Below, one piece after another: positions 1 to 12,744 of a DNA stretch of 64,000 nucleotides. The stretch spans positions 3,722,501-3,786,500 of the forward strand of contig CM069880.1 in NCBI GenBank assembly GCA_036172665.1, read 5' to 3'. Position numbers and translations under genes: made by a program. Source of the DNA: Prosopocoilus inquinatus. Its lineage: Eukaryota; Arthropoda; Insecta; Coleoptera; Lucanidae. The notes below the pieces were generated by a model, which was not told where the DNA came from, searched no databases, and worked only from the letters and a program-made list of their open reading frames with translations. Positions within the stretch are counted from its first letter, which is position 1. Each line of letters starts with the position of its first letter.

Positions 1-100
1 GTTATTTGAAGTTTGGATGGACTCCAGTAACCCTGATGTGAGATACGAAGTTCTCGGACGCAGCAGAAGCTGGAAACAGTTTTAAATGAAACACGCATTA

Positions 101-2925
101 GCGTTGTTCCTGTGATGTATCTAAACGATCCTTACTTATCTAACATGTTATTTGACGTTTGGATGGACTCCAGTAAGTCTGATGTGAGAAACAAAGTTCT
201 CGGACGCAGCAGAACCTGGAAATAGTTTTGAACGAAACAACACGTATTAGCGTTGTTCCTGTGATGTATCTAATCGATCCTTACTTATCTACTATGTTAT
301 TTGACGTCTCGATGGACTCCAGTAACTCTGATGTGAGATACGAAATTTTCGGACGCAGCAGAAGCTGGTAATAGTTTTAAAAGAAACAACACGCATAAGC
401 GTTGTTCCTGTGATGTATCTAATCGATCCTTACTCATCTATCATGTTATTTGACGTTTGGACGGACTCCAGTAACTCTGATGTGAGATACAAAGTTCTCG
501 GACGCAGCAGAAGCTGGAAATAGTTTTGAACGAAACAACACGGATTAGCGTTGTTCCTGTGATGTATCTAAACGATCCTTACTTATCTAACATGTTATTT
601 TACGTTTGGATGGACTCCAGAAAGTCTGATGTGAGATACAAAGTTTTTGGACGCAGCAGGAGCTGGAAATAGTTTTAAACGAAACAACACGTATTAGCGT
701 TGTTCCTGTGCTGTATCTAATCGATCCTTACTTATCTATCATGTTATTTGACGTTTCGATGGACTCCAGTAACTCTGATGTGAGATACGAAGTTCTCGGA
801 CGCAGCAGAAGCTGGAAATAGTTTTAAACGAAACAACACGCATTATCGTTGTTCCTGTGATGTATCTAATCGATCCTTACTCATCTCTCATGTTATTTGG
901 CGTTTCGATGGACTCCAGTAACTTTGATGTGAGTTACGAAGTTCTCGGACGCAGCTGAAGCTAGAAATAGTTTTAAAGGAAACAACACGCATTAGCGTTG
1001 TTCCTGTGATGTATCTAATCGATCCTTACTCATCTATCATGTTATTTGGCGTTTCGATGGACTCCAGTAACTTTGATGTGAGTTACGAAGTTCTCGGACG
1101 CAGCTGAAGCTAGAAATAGTTTTAAAGGAAACAACACGCATTAGCGTTGTTCCTGTGATGTATCTAATCGATCCTTACTCATCTATCATGTTATTTGGCG
1201 TTTCGATGGACTCCAGTAACTTTGATGTGAGATACGAAGTTCTGGGACGCAGCTGAAGCTAGAAATAGTTTTAAAGGAAACAACACGCATTAGCGTTGTT
1301 CCTGTGATGTATCTAATCAATCCTTACTCATCTATCATGTTATTTGGCGTTTCGAAGGACTCCAGTAACTTTGATGTGAGATACGAAGTTCTCGGACGCA
1401 GCTGAAGCTAGAAATAGTTTTAAACGAAACAACACGCATTAGCGTTGTTCCTGTGATGTATCTAATCGATCCTTACTTATCTATCATGTTATTTGACGTT
1501 TGGATGGACTCCAGTAACCCTGATGTGAGATACGAAATTTTCGGACGCAGCGGAAGCTGGAAATAGTTTTAAACGAAACAACACGCATTAGCGTTGTTCC
1601 TGTGCTGTATCTAATCGATCCTTACTTATCTATCATGTTATTTGAAGTTTGGATGGACTCCAGTAACCCTGATGTGAGATACGAAGTTCTCGGACGCAGC
1701 AGAAGCTGGAAACAGATTTAAATGAAACACGCATTAGCGTTGTTCCGGTGATGTATCTAAACGATCCTTACTTATCTAACATGTTATTTGACGTTTGGAT
1801 GGACTCCAGTAAGTCTGATGTGAGAAACAAAGTTCTCGGACGCAGCAGAACCTGGAAATAGTTTTGAACGAAACAACACGTATTAGCGTTGTTCCTGTGA
1901 TGTATCTAATCGATCCTTACTTATCTACTATGTTATTTGACGTTTCGATGGACTCCAGTAACTCTGATGTGAGATACGAAATTTTCGGACGCAACAGAAG
2001 CTGGAAATAGTTTTAAAAGAAACAACACGCATAAGCGTTGTTCCTGTGATGTATCTAATCGATCCTTACTCATCTATCATGTTATTTGACGTTTCGATGG
2101 ACTCTAGTAATTCTGATGTGAGATACAAAGTTTTTGGACGCAGCAGAAGCTGGAAATAGTTTTGAACGAAACAACACGTATTAGCGTTGTTCCTGTGATG
2201 TATCTAATCGATCCTTACTTAGCTACTATGTTATTTGACGTTTCGGTGGACTCCAGTAACTCTAATGTGAGATACGAAATTTTCGGACGCAGCAGCAGCT
2301 GGAAATAGTTTTAAACGAAACAACACATATTAGCGTTGTTCCTGTGATGTATCTAATCGATCCTTACTCATCTATCATGTTATTTGGCGTTTCGATGGAC
2401 TCCAGTAACTTTGATGTGAGATACGAAGTTCTCGGACGCAGCTGAAGCTAGAAATAGTTTTAAAGGAAACAACACGCATTAGCGTTGTTCCTGTGATGTA
2501 TCTAATCAATCCTTACTCATCTATCATGTTATTTGGCGTTTCGATGGACTCCAGTAACTTTGATGTGAGATACGAAGTTCTCGGACGCAGCTGAAGCTAG
2601 AAATAGTTTTAAACGAAACAACACTAGTTAGCGTTGTTCCTGTGATGTATCTAATCGATCCTTACTTATCTATCATGTTATTTGACGTTTGGATGGACTC
2701 CAGTAACCCTGATGTGAGATACGAAATTTTCGGACGCAGCGGAAGCTGGAAATAGTTTTAAACGAAACAACACGCATTAGCGTTGTTCCTGTGCTGTATC
2801 TAATCGATCCTTACTTATCTATCATGTTATTTGAAGTTTGGATGGACTCCAGTAACCCTGATGTGAGATACGAAGTTCTCGGACGCAGCAGAAGCTGGAA
2901 ACAGTTTTAAATGAAACACGCATTA
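101..2925 (+). repeat. A-type HOR units of 11 and 8 monomers
   Basis: The units are 101-1736 (11 monomers) and 1737-2925 (8 monomers), each ending in the 146-bp marker monomer. Both start with the AAACGATCC/TAACATG/GAGAAAC monomer and continue with CTACTATG and TAAAAGAAACAACACGCATAAGCG monomers. The second unit lacks several monomers present in the first. A partial 146-bp monomer (1-100) precedes them. Confidence 0.85.
846..1441 (+). repeat. Locally homogenised run of four ggcg-type monomers
   Basis: Four consecutive monomers (starting 846, 995, 1144, 1293) all carry TTTGGCG, AACTTTGATG and CAGCTGAAGCTAG with only a few differences among them, unlike the usual alternation of subtypes. This looks like a recent expansion at single-monomer scale. 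A comparable run lies at 22558-23153. Confidence 0.8.
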
Positions 2926-4710
2926 GCGTTGTTCCTGTGATGTATCTAAACGATCCTTACTTATCTAACATGTTATTTGACGTTTGGATGGACTCCAGTA
3001 AGTCTGATGTGAGAAACAAAGTTCTCGGACGCAGCAGAACCTGGAAATAGTTTTGAACGAAACAACACGTATTAGCGTTGTTCCTGTGATGTATCTAATC
3101 GATCCTTACTTATCTACTATGTTATTTGAAGTTTCGTTGGACTCTAGTAATTCTGATGTGAAATACAAAGTTTTTGGACGCAGCAGAAGCTGGAAATAGT
3201 TTTGAACGAAACAACACGTATTAGCGTTGTTCCTGTGATGTATCTAATCGATCCTTACTTAGCTACTATGTTATTTGACGTTTCGATGGACTTCAGTAAC
3301 TCTAATGTGAGATACGAAATTTTCGGACGCAGCAGCAGCTGGAAATAGTTTTAAACGAAACAACACATATTAGCGTTGTTCCTGTGATGTATCTAATCGA
3401 TCCTTACTCATCTATCATGTTATTTGACGTTTGGACGGACTCCAGTAACTCTGATGTGAGATACAAAGTTCTCGGACGCAGCAGAAGCTGGAAATAGTTT
3501 TGAACGAAACAACACGGATTAGCGTTGTTCCTGTGATGTATCTAAACGATCCATACTTATCTAACATGTTATTTGACGTTTGGATGGACTCCAGTAAGTC
3601 TGATGTGAGATACAAAGTTTTTGGACGCAGCAGGAGCTGGAAATAGTTTTAAACGAAACAACACGTATTAGCGTTGTTCCTGTGCTGTATCTAATCGATC
3701 CTTACTTATCTATCATGTTATTTGACGTTTCGATGGACTCCAGTAACTCTGATGTGAGATACGACGTTTTCGGACGCAGCAGAAGCTGGAAATAGTTTTA
3801 AACGAAACAGCACATATTAGCGTTGTTCCTGTGATGTATCTAATCGATCCTTTCTCATCTATCATGTTATTTGACGTTTGGATGGACTCCAGTAACTCTG
3901 ATGTGAGATACGAAGTTCTCGGACGCAGCAGAAGCTGGAAATAGTTTTAAACGAAACAACACGCATTAGCGTTGTTCCTGTGATGTATCTAATCGATCCT
4001 TACTCATCTCTCATGTTATTTGGCGTTTCGATGGACTCCAGTAACTTTGATGTGAGTTACGAAGTTCTCGGACGCAGCTGAAGCTAGAAATAGTTTTAAA
4101 GGAAACAACACGCATTAGCGTTGTTCCTGTGATGTATCTAATCGATCCTTACTCATCTATCATGTTATTTGGCGTTTCGATGGACTCCAGTAACTTTGAT
4201 GTGAGATACGAAGTTCTGGGACGCAGCTGAAGCTATAAATAGTTTTAAAGGAAACAACACGCATTAGCGTTGTTCCTGTGATGTATCTAATCAATCCTTA
4301 CTCATCTATCATGTTATTTGGCGTTTCGATGGACTCCAGTAACTTTGATGTGAGATACGAAGTTCTCGGACGCAGCAGGAGCTGGAAATAGTTCTGAACG
4401 ATACAACACGTATTAGCGTTGTTCCTGTGATGTATCTAATCAATCCTTACTCATCTATCATGTTATTTGGCGTTTCGATGGACTCCAGTAACTTTGATGT
4501 GAGATACGAAGTTCTCGGACGCAGCTGAAGCTAGAAATAGTTTTAAACGAAACAACACGCATTAGCGTTGTTCCTGTGATGTATCTAATCGATCCTTACT
4601 TATCTATCATGTTATTTGACGTTTGGATGGACTCCAGTAACCCTGATGTGAGATACGAAGTTCTCGGACGCAGCAGAAGCTGGAAACAGTTTTAAATGAA
4701 ACACGCATTA
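2926..4710 (+). repeat. 12-monomer A-type HOR (1785 bp)
   Basis: A well-formed HOR useful as the type specimen for the A domain. Monomers start at 2926, 3075, 3224, 3373, 3522, 3671, 3820, 3969, 4118, 4267, 4416 and 4565. The subtypes in order are recognised by GAGAAAC; GTTTCGTTGG; TTAGCTACTATG; TTTGGACGG; CGATCCATAC; TGTGCTG; CCTTTCTCATC; CTCATCTCTC; TCTGGGACG with CTATAAATAG; CAATCC with a B-like TTCTGAACGATAC linker; CAATCC; and the 146-bp AACCCTG marker. The same order, with gains and losses, is found at 14527-16311 (also 12 monomers). Confidence 0.85.
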
Positions 4711-6790
4711 GCGTTGTTCCTGTGATGTATCTAAACGATCCTTACTTATCTAACATGTTATTTGACGTTTGGATGGACTCCAGTAAGTCTGATGTGAGAA
4801 ACAAAGTTCTCGGACGCAGCAGAACCTGGAAATAGTTTTGAACGAAACAACACGTATTAGCGTTGTTCCTGTGATGTATCTAATCGATCCTTACTTATCT
4901 ATCATGTTATTTGACGTTTCGATGGATTCCAGTAACTCTGATGTGAGATACGAAGTTCTCGGACGCAGCAGAAGCTGGAAATAGTTTTAAACGAAACAAC
5001 ACGCATTAGCGTTGTTCCTGTGATGTATCTAATCGATCCTTACTCATCTCTCATGTTATTTGGCGTTTCGATGGACTCCAGTAACTCTGATGTGAGATAC
5101 GACGTTTTCGGACGCAGCAGAAGCTGGAAATAGTTTTAAACGAAACAGCACATATTAGCGTTGTTCCTGTGATGTATGTAATCGATCCTTTCTCATCTAT
5201 CATGTTATTTGACGTTTGGATGGACTCCAGTAACTCTGATGTGAGATACGAAGTTCTCGGACGCAGCAGAAGCTGGAAATAGTTTTAAACGAAACAACAC
5301 GCATTAGCGTTGTTCCTGTGATGTATCTAATCGATCCTTACTCATCTCTCATGTTATTTGGCGTTTCGATTTACTCCAGTAACTTTGATGTGAGTTACGA
5401 AGTTCTCGGACGCAGCTGAAGCTAGAAATAGTTTTAAAGGAAACAACACGCATTAGCGTTGTTCCTGTGATGTATCTAATCGATCCTTACTCATCTATCA
5501 TGTTATTTGGCGTTTCGATGGACTCCAGTAACTTTGATGTGAGATACGAAGTTCTGGGACGCAGCTGAAGCTATAAATAGTTTTAAAGGAAACAACACGC
5601 ATTAGCGTTGTTCCTGTGATGTATCTAATCAATCCTTACTCATCTATCATGTTATTTGGCGTTTCGATGGACTCCAGTAACTTTGATGTGAGATACGAAG
5701 TTCTCGGACGCAGCTGAAGCTAGAAATAGTTTTAAACGAAACAACACGCATTAGCGTTGTTCCTGTGATGTATCTAATCAATCCTTACTCATCTATCATG
5801 TTATTTGGCGTTTCGATGGACTCCAGTAACTTTGATGTGAGATACGAAGTTCTCGGACGCAGCTTAAGCTAGAAATAGTTTTAAACGAAACAACACGCAT
5901 TAGCGTTGTTCCTGTGATGTATCTAATCGATCCTTACTTATCTATCATGTTATTTGACGTTTGGATGGACTCCAGTAACCCTGATGTGAGATACGAAGTT
6001 CTCGGACGCAGCAGAAGCTGGAAACAGTTTTAAATGAAACACGCATTAGCGTTGTTCCTGTGATGTATCTAAACGATCCTTACTTATCTAACATGTTATT
6101 TGACGTTTGGATGGACTCCAGTAAGTCTGATGTGAGAAACAAAGTTCTCGGACGCAGCAGAACCTGGAAATAGTTTTGAACGAAACAACACGTATTAGCG
6201 TTGTTCCTGTGATGTATCTAATCGATCCTTACTTATCTATCATGTTATTTGACGTTTCGATGGATTCCAGTAACTCTGATGTGAGATACGACGTTTTCGG
6301 ACGCAGCAGAAGCTGGAAATAGTTTTAAACGAAACAACACGTATTAGCGTTGTTCCTGTGATGTATCTAATCGATCCTTACTTATCTATCATGTTATTTG
6401 ACGTTTGGATGGACTCCAGTAACTTTGATGTGAGATACGAAGTTCTCGGACGCAGCTGAAGCTAGAAAGAGTTTTAAACGAAACAACAGGCATTAGCGTT
6501 GTTCCTGTGATGTATCTAATCGATCCTTACTTATCTATCATGTTATTTGACGTTTGGATGGACTCCAGCAACCCTGATGTGAGATACGAAATTTTCGGAC
6601 GCAGCGGAAGCTGGAAATAGTTTTAAACGAAACAACACGCATTAGCGTTGTTCCTGTGCTGTATCTAATCGATCCTTACTTATCTATCATGTTATTTGAA
6701 GTTTGGATGGACTCCAGTAACCCTGATGTGAGATACGAAGTTCTCGGACGCAGCAGAAGCTGGAAACAGTTTTAAATGAAACACGCATTA
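4711..6790 (+). repeat. A-type HOR units of 9 and 5 monomers
   Basis: The units are 4711-6048 (9 monomers) and 6049-6790 (5 monomers), each closed by the 146-bp marker. The 5-monomer unit recurs at 12152-12890 and 16312-17053, each time followed by a monomer carrying the private AAGTTTGATGTTAGAAACAATG state. A longer context is therefore being duplicated with it. Confidence 0.8.
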
Positions 6791-7535
6791 GCGTTGTTCC
6801 TGTGATGTATCTAAACGATCCTTACTTATCTAACATGTTATTTGACGTTTGGATGGACTCCAGTAAGTTTGATGTTAGAAACAATGTTCTCGGACGCAGC
6901 AGAACCTGGAAATAGTTTTGAACGAAACAACACGTATTAGCGTTGTTCCTGTGATGTATCTAATCGATCCTTACTTAGCTACTATGTTATTTGACGTTTC
7001 GATGGACTCCAGTAACTCTAATGTGAGATAGGAAATTTTCGGACGCAGCAGCAGCTGGAAATAGTTTTAAACGAAACAACACATATTAGCGTTGTTCCTG
7101 TGATGTATCTAATCGATCCTTACTCATCTATCATGTTATTTGACGTTTGGACGGACTCCAGTAACTCTGATGTGAGATACAAAGTTCTCGGACGCAGCAG
7201 AAGCTGGAAATAGTTTTGAACGAAACAACACGGATTAGCGTTGTTCCTGTGATGTATCTAAACGATCCATACTTATCTAACATGTTATTTGACGTTTGGA
7301 TGGACTCCAGTAAGTCTGATGTGAGATACAAAGTTTTTGGACGCAGCAGGAGCTGGAAATAGTTTTAAACGAAACAACACGTATTAGCGTTGTTCCTGTG
7401 CTGTATCTAATCGATCCTTACTTATGTATCATGTTATTTGACGTTTCGATGGACTCCAGTAACTCTGATGTGAGATACGACGTTTTCGGACGCAGCAGAA
7501 GCTGGAAATAGTTTTAAACGAAACAGCACGTATTA

Positions 7536-8876
7536 GCGTTGTTCCTGTGATGTATCTAATCGATCCTTACTTATCTATCATGTTATTTGACGTTTCGATG
7601 GACTTCAGTAACTCTAATGTGAGATACGAAATTTTCGGACGCAGCAGCAGCTGGAAATAGTTTTAAACGAAACAACACATATTAGCGTTGTTCCTGTGAT
7701 GTATCTAATCGATCCTTACTTATCTACTATGTTATTTGAAGTTTCGTTGGACTCTAGTAATTCTGATGTGAAATACAAAGTTTTTGGACGCAGCAGAAGC
7801 TGGAAATAGTTTTGAACGAAACAACACGTATTAGCGTTGTTCCTGTGATGTATCTAATCGATCCTTACTTAGCTACTATGTTATTTGACGTTTCGATGGA
7901 CTTCAGTAACTCTAATGTGAGATACGAAATTTTCGGACGCAGCAGCAGCTGGAAATAGTTTTAAACGAAACAACACATATTAGCGTTGTTCCTGTGATGT
8001 ATCTAATCGATCCTTACTCATCTATCATGTTATTTGACGTTTGGACGGACTCCAGTAACTCTGATGTGAGATACAAAGTTCTCGGACGCAGCAGAAGCTG
8101 GAAATAGTTTTGAACGAAACAACACGGATTAGCGTTGTTCCTGTGATGTATCTAAACGATCCATACTTATCTAACATGTTATTTGACGTTTGGATGGACT
8201 CCAGTAAGTCTGATGTGAGATACAAAGTTTTTGGACGCAGCAGGAGCTGGAAATAGTTTTAAACGAAACAACACGTATTAGCGTTGTTCCTGTGCTGTAT
8301 CTAATCGATCCTTACTTATCTATCATGTTATTTGACGTTTCGATGGACTCCAGTAACTCTGATGTGAGATACGACGTTTTCGGACGCAGCAGAAGCTGGA
8401 AATAGTTTTAAACGAAACAGCACATATTAGCGTTGTTCCTGTGATGTATCTAATCGATCCTTTCTCATCTATCATGTTATTTGACGTTTGGATGGACTCC
8501 AGTAACTCTGATGTGAGATACGAAGTTCTCGGACGCAGCAGAAGCTGGAAATAGTTTTAAACGAAACAACACGCATTAGCGTTGTTCCTGTGATGTATCT
8601 AATCGATCCTTACTCATCTCTCATGTTATTTGGCGTTTCGATGGACTCCAGTAACTTTGATGTGAGTTACGAAGTTCTCGGACGCAGCTGAAGCTAGAAA
8701 TAGTTTTAAAGGAAACAACACGCATTAGCGTTGTTCCTGTGATGTATCTAATCGATCCTTACTCATCTATCATGTTATTTGGCGTTTCGATGGACTCCAG
8801 TAACTTTGATGTGAGATACGAAGTTCTCGGACGCAGCTGAAGCTAGAAATAGTTTTAAACGAAACAACACGCATTA
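7536..8876 (+). repeat. 9-monomer segmental duplication, copy 1
   Basis: A 1341-bp block (exactly 9 x 149) directly followed by its copy at 8877-10217. It starts with a GACTTCAGTAACTCTAATG monomer and ends with the TTTGGCG pair. A visible difference between copies is AGTAATTCTG here (about 7758) versus AGTTATTCTG in copy 2. Boundaries are placed at monomer anchors, and the true breakpoint may lie anywhere in shared sequence. Confidence 0.85.
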
Positions 8877-10217
8877 GCGTTGTTCCTGTGATGTATCTAA
8901 TCGATCCTTACTTATCTATCATGTTATTTGACGTTTCGATGGACTTCAGTAACTCTAATGTGAGATACGAAATTTTCGGACGCAGCAGCAGCTGGAAATA
9001 GTTTTAAACGAAACAACACATATTAGCGTTGTTCCTGTGATGTATCTAATCGATCCTTACTTATCTACTATGTTATTTGAAGTTTCGTTGGACTCTAGTT
9101 ATTCTGATGTGAAATACAAAGTTTTTGGACGCAGCAGAAGCTGGAAATAGTTTTGAACGAAACAACACGTATTAGCGTTGTTCCTGTGATGTATCTAATC
9201 GATCCTTACTTAGCTACTATGTTATTTGACGTTTCGATGGACTTCAGTAACTCTAATGTGAGATACGAAATTTTCGGACGCAGCAGCAGCTGGAAATAGT
9301 TTTAAACGAAACAACACATATTAGCGTTGTTCCTGTGATGTATCTAATCGATCCTTACTCATCTATCATGTTATTTGACGTTTGGACGGACTCCAGTAAC
9401 TCTGATGTGAGATACAAAGTTCTCGGACGCAGCAGAAGCTGGAAATAGTTTTGAACGAAACAACACGGATTAGCGTTGTTCCTGTGATGTATCTAAACGA
9501 TCCATACTTATCTAACATGTTATTTGACGTTTGGATGGACTCCAGTAAGTCTGATGTGAGATACAAAGTTTTTGGACGCAGCAGGAGCTGGAAATAGTTT
9601 TAAACGAAACAACACGTATTAGCGTTGTTCCTGTGCTGTATCTAATCGATCCTTACTTATCTATCATGTTATTTGACGTTTCGATGGACTCCAGTAACTC
9701 TGATGTGAGATACGACGTTTTCGGACGCAGCAGAAGCTGGAAATAGTTTTAAACGAAACAGCACATATTAGCGTTGTTCCTGTGATGTATCTAATCGATC
9801 CTTTCTCATCTATCATGTTATTTGACGTTTGGATGGACTCCAGTAACTCTGATGTGAGATACGAAGTTCTCGGACGCAGCAGAAGCTGGAAATAGTTTTA
9901 AACGAAACAACACGCATTAGCGTTGTTCCTGTGATGTATCTAATCGATCCTTACTCATCTCTCATGTTATTTGGCGTTTCGATGGACTCCAGTAACTTTG
10001 ATGTGAGTTACGAAGTTCTCGGACGCAGCTGAAGCTAGAAATAGTTTTAAAGGAAACAACACGCATTAGCGTTGTTCCTGTGATGTATCTAATCGATCCT
10101 TACTCATCTATCATGTTATTTGGCGTTTCGATGGACTCCAGTAACTTTGATGTGAGATACGAAGTTCTCGGACGCAGCTGAAGCTAGAAATAGTTTTAAA
10201 CGAAACAACACGCATTA
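8877..10217 (+). repeat. 9-monomer segmental duplication, copy 2
   Basis: The tandem copy of the preceding 1341-bp block, in the same order and register. It continues into a GACGTTTGGATGG/AACCCTG monomer, whereas copy 1 continues into this copy. That is the expected signature of one unequal exchange with a nine-monomer offset. Confidence 0.85.
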
Positions 10218-12300
10218 GCGTTGTTCCTGTGATGTATCTAATCGATCCTTACTTATCTATCATGTTATTTGACGTTTGGATGGACTCCAGTAACCCTGAT
10301 GTGAGATACGAAATTTTCGGACGCAGCGGAAGCTGGAAATAGTTTTAAACGAAACAACACGCATTAGCGTTGTTCCTGTGCTGTATCTAATCGATCCTTA
10401 CTCATCTATGATGTTATTTGGCGTTTCGATGGACTCCAGTAACTTTGATGTGAGATACGAAGTTCTGGGACGCAGCTGAAGCTATAAATAGTTTTAAAGG
10501 AAACAACACGCATTAGCGTTGTTCCTGTGATGTATCTAATCAATCCTTACTCATCTATCATGTTATTTGGCGTTTCGATGGACTCCAGTATCTTTGATGT
10601 GAGATACGAAGTTCTCGGACGCAGCTGAAGCTAGAAATAGTTTTAAACGAAACAACACGCATTAGCGTTGTTCCTGTGATGTATCTAATCGATCCTTACT
10701 TATCTATCATGTTATTTGACGTTTGGATGGACTCCAGTAACCCTGATGTGAGATACGAAATTTTCGGACGCAGCGGAAGCTGGAAATAGTTTTAAACGAA
10801 ACAACACGCATTAGCGTTGTTCCTGTGCTGTATCTAATCGATCCTTACTTATCTATCATGTTATTTGAAGTTTGGATGGACTCCAGTAACTCTGATGTGA
10901 GATACGACGTTTCCGGACGCAGCAGAAGCTGGAAATAGTTTTGAACGAAACAACACGGATTAGCGTTGTTCCTGTGATGTATCTAAACGATCCATACTTA
11001 TCTAACATGTTATTTGACGTTTGGATGGACTCCAGTAAGTCTGATGTGAGATACAAAGTTTTTGGACGCAGCAGGAGCTGGAAATAGTTTTAAACGAAAC
11101 AACACGTATTAGCGTTGTTCCTGTGCTGTATCTAATCGATCCTTACTTATCTATCATGTTATTTGACGTTTCGATGGACTCCAGTAAGTCTGATGTGAGA
11201 TACGACGTTTTCGGACGCAGCAGAAGCTGGAAATAGTTTTAAACGAAACAGCACATATTAGCGTTGTTCCTGTGATGTATCTAATCGATCCTTTCTCATC
11301 TATCATGTTATTTGACGTTTGGATGGACTCCAGTAACTCTGATGTGAGATACGAAGTTCTCGGACGCAGCAGAAGCTGGAAATAGTTTTAAACGAAACAA
11401 CACATATTAGCGTTGTTCCTGTGATGTATCTAATCGATCCTTACTCATCTCTCATGTTATTTGGCGTTTCGATGGACTCCAGTAACTTTGATGTGAGTTA
11501 CGAAGTTCTCGGACGCAGCTGAAGCTAGAAATAGTTTTAAAGGAAACAACACGCATTAGCGTTGTTCCTGTGATGTATCTAATCGATCCTTACTCATCTA
11601 TCATGTTATTTGGCGTTTCGATGGACTCCAGTAACTTTGATGTGAGATACGAAGTTCTGGGACGCAACTGAAGCTATAAATAGTTTTAAAGGAAACAACA
11701 CGCATTAGCGTTGTTCCTGTGATGTATCTAATCAATCCTTACTCATCTATCATGTTATTTGGCGTTTCGATGGACTCCAGTATCTTTGATGTGAGATACG
11801 AAGTTCTCGGACGCAGCTGAAGCTAGAAATAGTTTTAAACGAAACAACACGCATTAGCGTTGTTCCTGTGATGTATCTAATCGATCCTTACTTATCTATC
11901 ATGTTATTTGACGTTTGGATGGACTCCAGTAACCCTGATGTGAGATACGAAATTTTCGGACGCAGCGGAAGCTGGAAATAGTTTTAAACGAAACAACACG
12001 CATTAGCGTTGTTCCTGTGCTGTATCTAATCGATCCTTACTTATCTATCATGTTATTTGAAGTTTGGATGGACTCCAGTAACCCTGATGTGAGATACGAA
12101 GTTCTCGGACGCAGCAGAAGCTGGAAACAGTTTTAAATGAAACACGCATTAGCGTTGTTCCTGTGATGTATCTAAACGATCCTTACTTATCTAACATGTT
12201 ATTTGACGTTTGGATGGACTCCAGTAAGTCTGATGTGAGAAACAAAGTTCTCGGACGCAGCAGAACCTGGAAATAGTTTTGAACGAAACAACACGTATTA

Positions 12301-12446
12301 GCGTTGTTCCTGTGATGTATCTAATCGATCCTTACTTATCTATCATGTTATTTGACGTTTCGATGGATTCCAGTAACTCTGATGTGAGATACGTTTTCGG
12401 ACGCAGCAGAAGCTGGAAATAGTTTTAAACGAAACAACACGTATTA
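12301..12446 (+). repeat. 146-bp monomer with private 3-bp deletion
   Basis: GAGATACGTTTTCGG replaces the usual GAGATACGACGTTTTCGG, a loss of three bases distinct from the linker deletion of the marker monomer. The homologous monomers in other units (for example 16461-16609) keep the three bases, so this is a young private change. Confidence 0.85.
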
Positions 12447-12595
12447 GCGTTGTTCCTGTGATGTATCTAATCGATCCTTACTTATCTATCATGTTATTTG
12501 ACGTTTGGATGGACTCCAGTAACTTTGATGTGAGATACGAAGTTCTCGGACGCAGCTGAAGCTAGAAATAGTTTTAAACGAAACAACACGCATTA

Positions 12596-12744
12596 GCGTT
12601 GTTCCTGTGATGTATCTAATCGATCCTTACTTATCTATCATGTTATTTGACGTTTGGATGGACTCCAGTAACCCTGATGTGAGATACGAAATTTTCGGAC
12701 GCAGCGGAAGCTGGAAATAGTTTTAAACGAAACAACACGCATTA
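12596..12744 (+). repeat. Reference A-type monomer (149 bp)
   Basis: A representative of the left superfamily. Diagnostic states are GACGTTTGGATGG in the centre, AACCCTGATG, GAAATTTTCGGACGCAGCGG and the linker TTTTAAACGAAACAACACGC. It contains an ATCGAT (ClaI) site near its start. The linker and next anchor form an imperfect inverted repeat (AACAACAC, 6-bp loop, GCGTTGTT; 7 of 8 pairs). It differs from the B-type reference monomer at 53381-53529 at 13 of 149 positions by direct count. Confidence 0.95.

Larger units (their letters stand above)
6791..12151 (+). repeat. 36-monomer stretch without the 146-bp marker
   Basis: The longest interval between marker monomers (5361 bp = 36 x 149 - 3). 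It contains a complete tandem duplication of nine monomers (7536-10217), which partly explains its length. It also carries repeated TTTGGACGG/CGATCCATAC monomer pairs around 7131 and at 8025 and 9366, with a variant pair at 10856. Confidence 0.85.

Noticed and set aside
3415..3615. Recurrent 66-codon minus-strand reading frames (3415, 7131, 8025, 9366, 10856, 13231 and 15016, each 201 bp)
   Set aside because: They begin at TTG rather than ATG and cover one and a third monomers. They recur only because the same pair of A subtypes is amplified, and single substitutions close them in sister copies (for example near 17391). The 149-bp period shifts the frame every unit, and no codon-level conservation is visible.
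4234..4242. Annotating the TATAAATAG sites as promoters
   Set aside because: A single substitution in a repeated monomer is enough to create them, and no transcript evidence is available. They are kept only as a low-interest observation.
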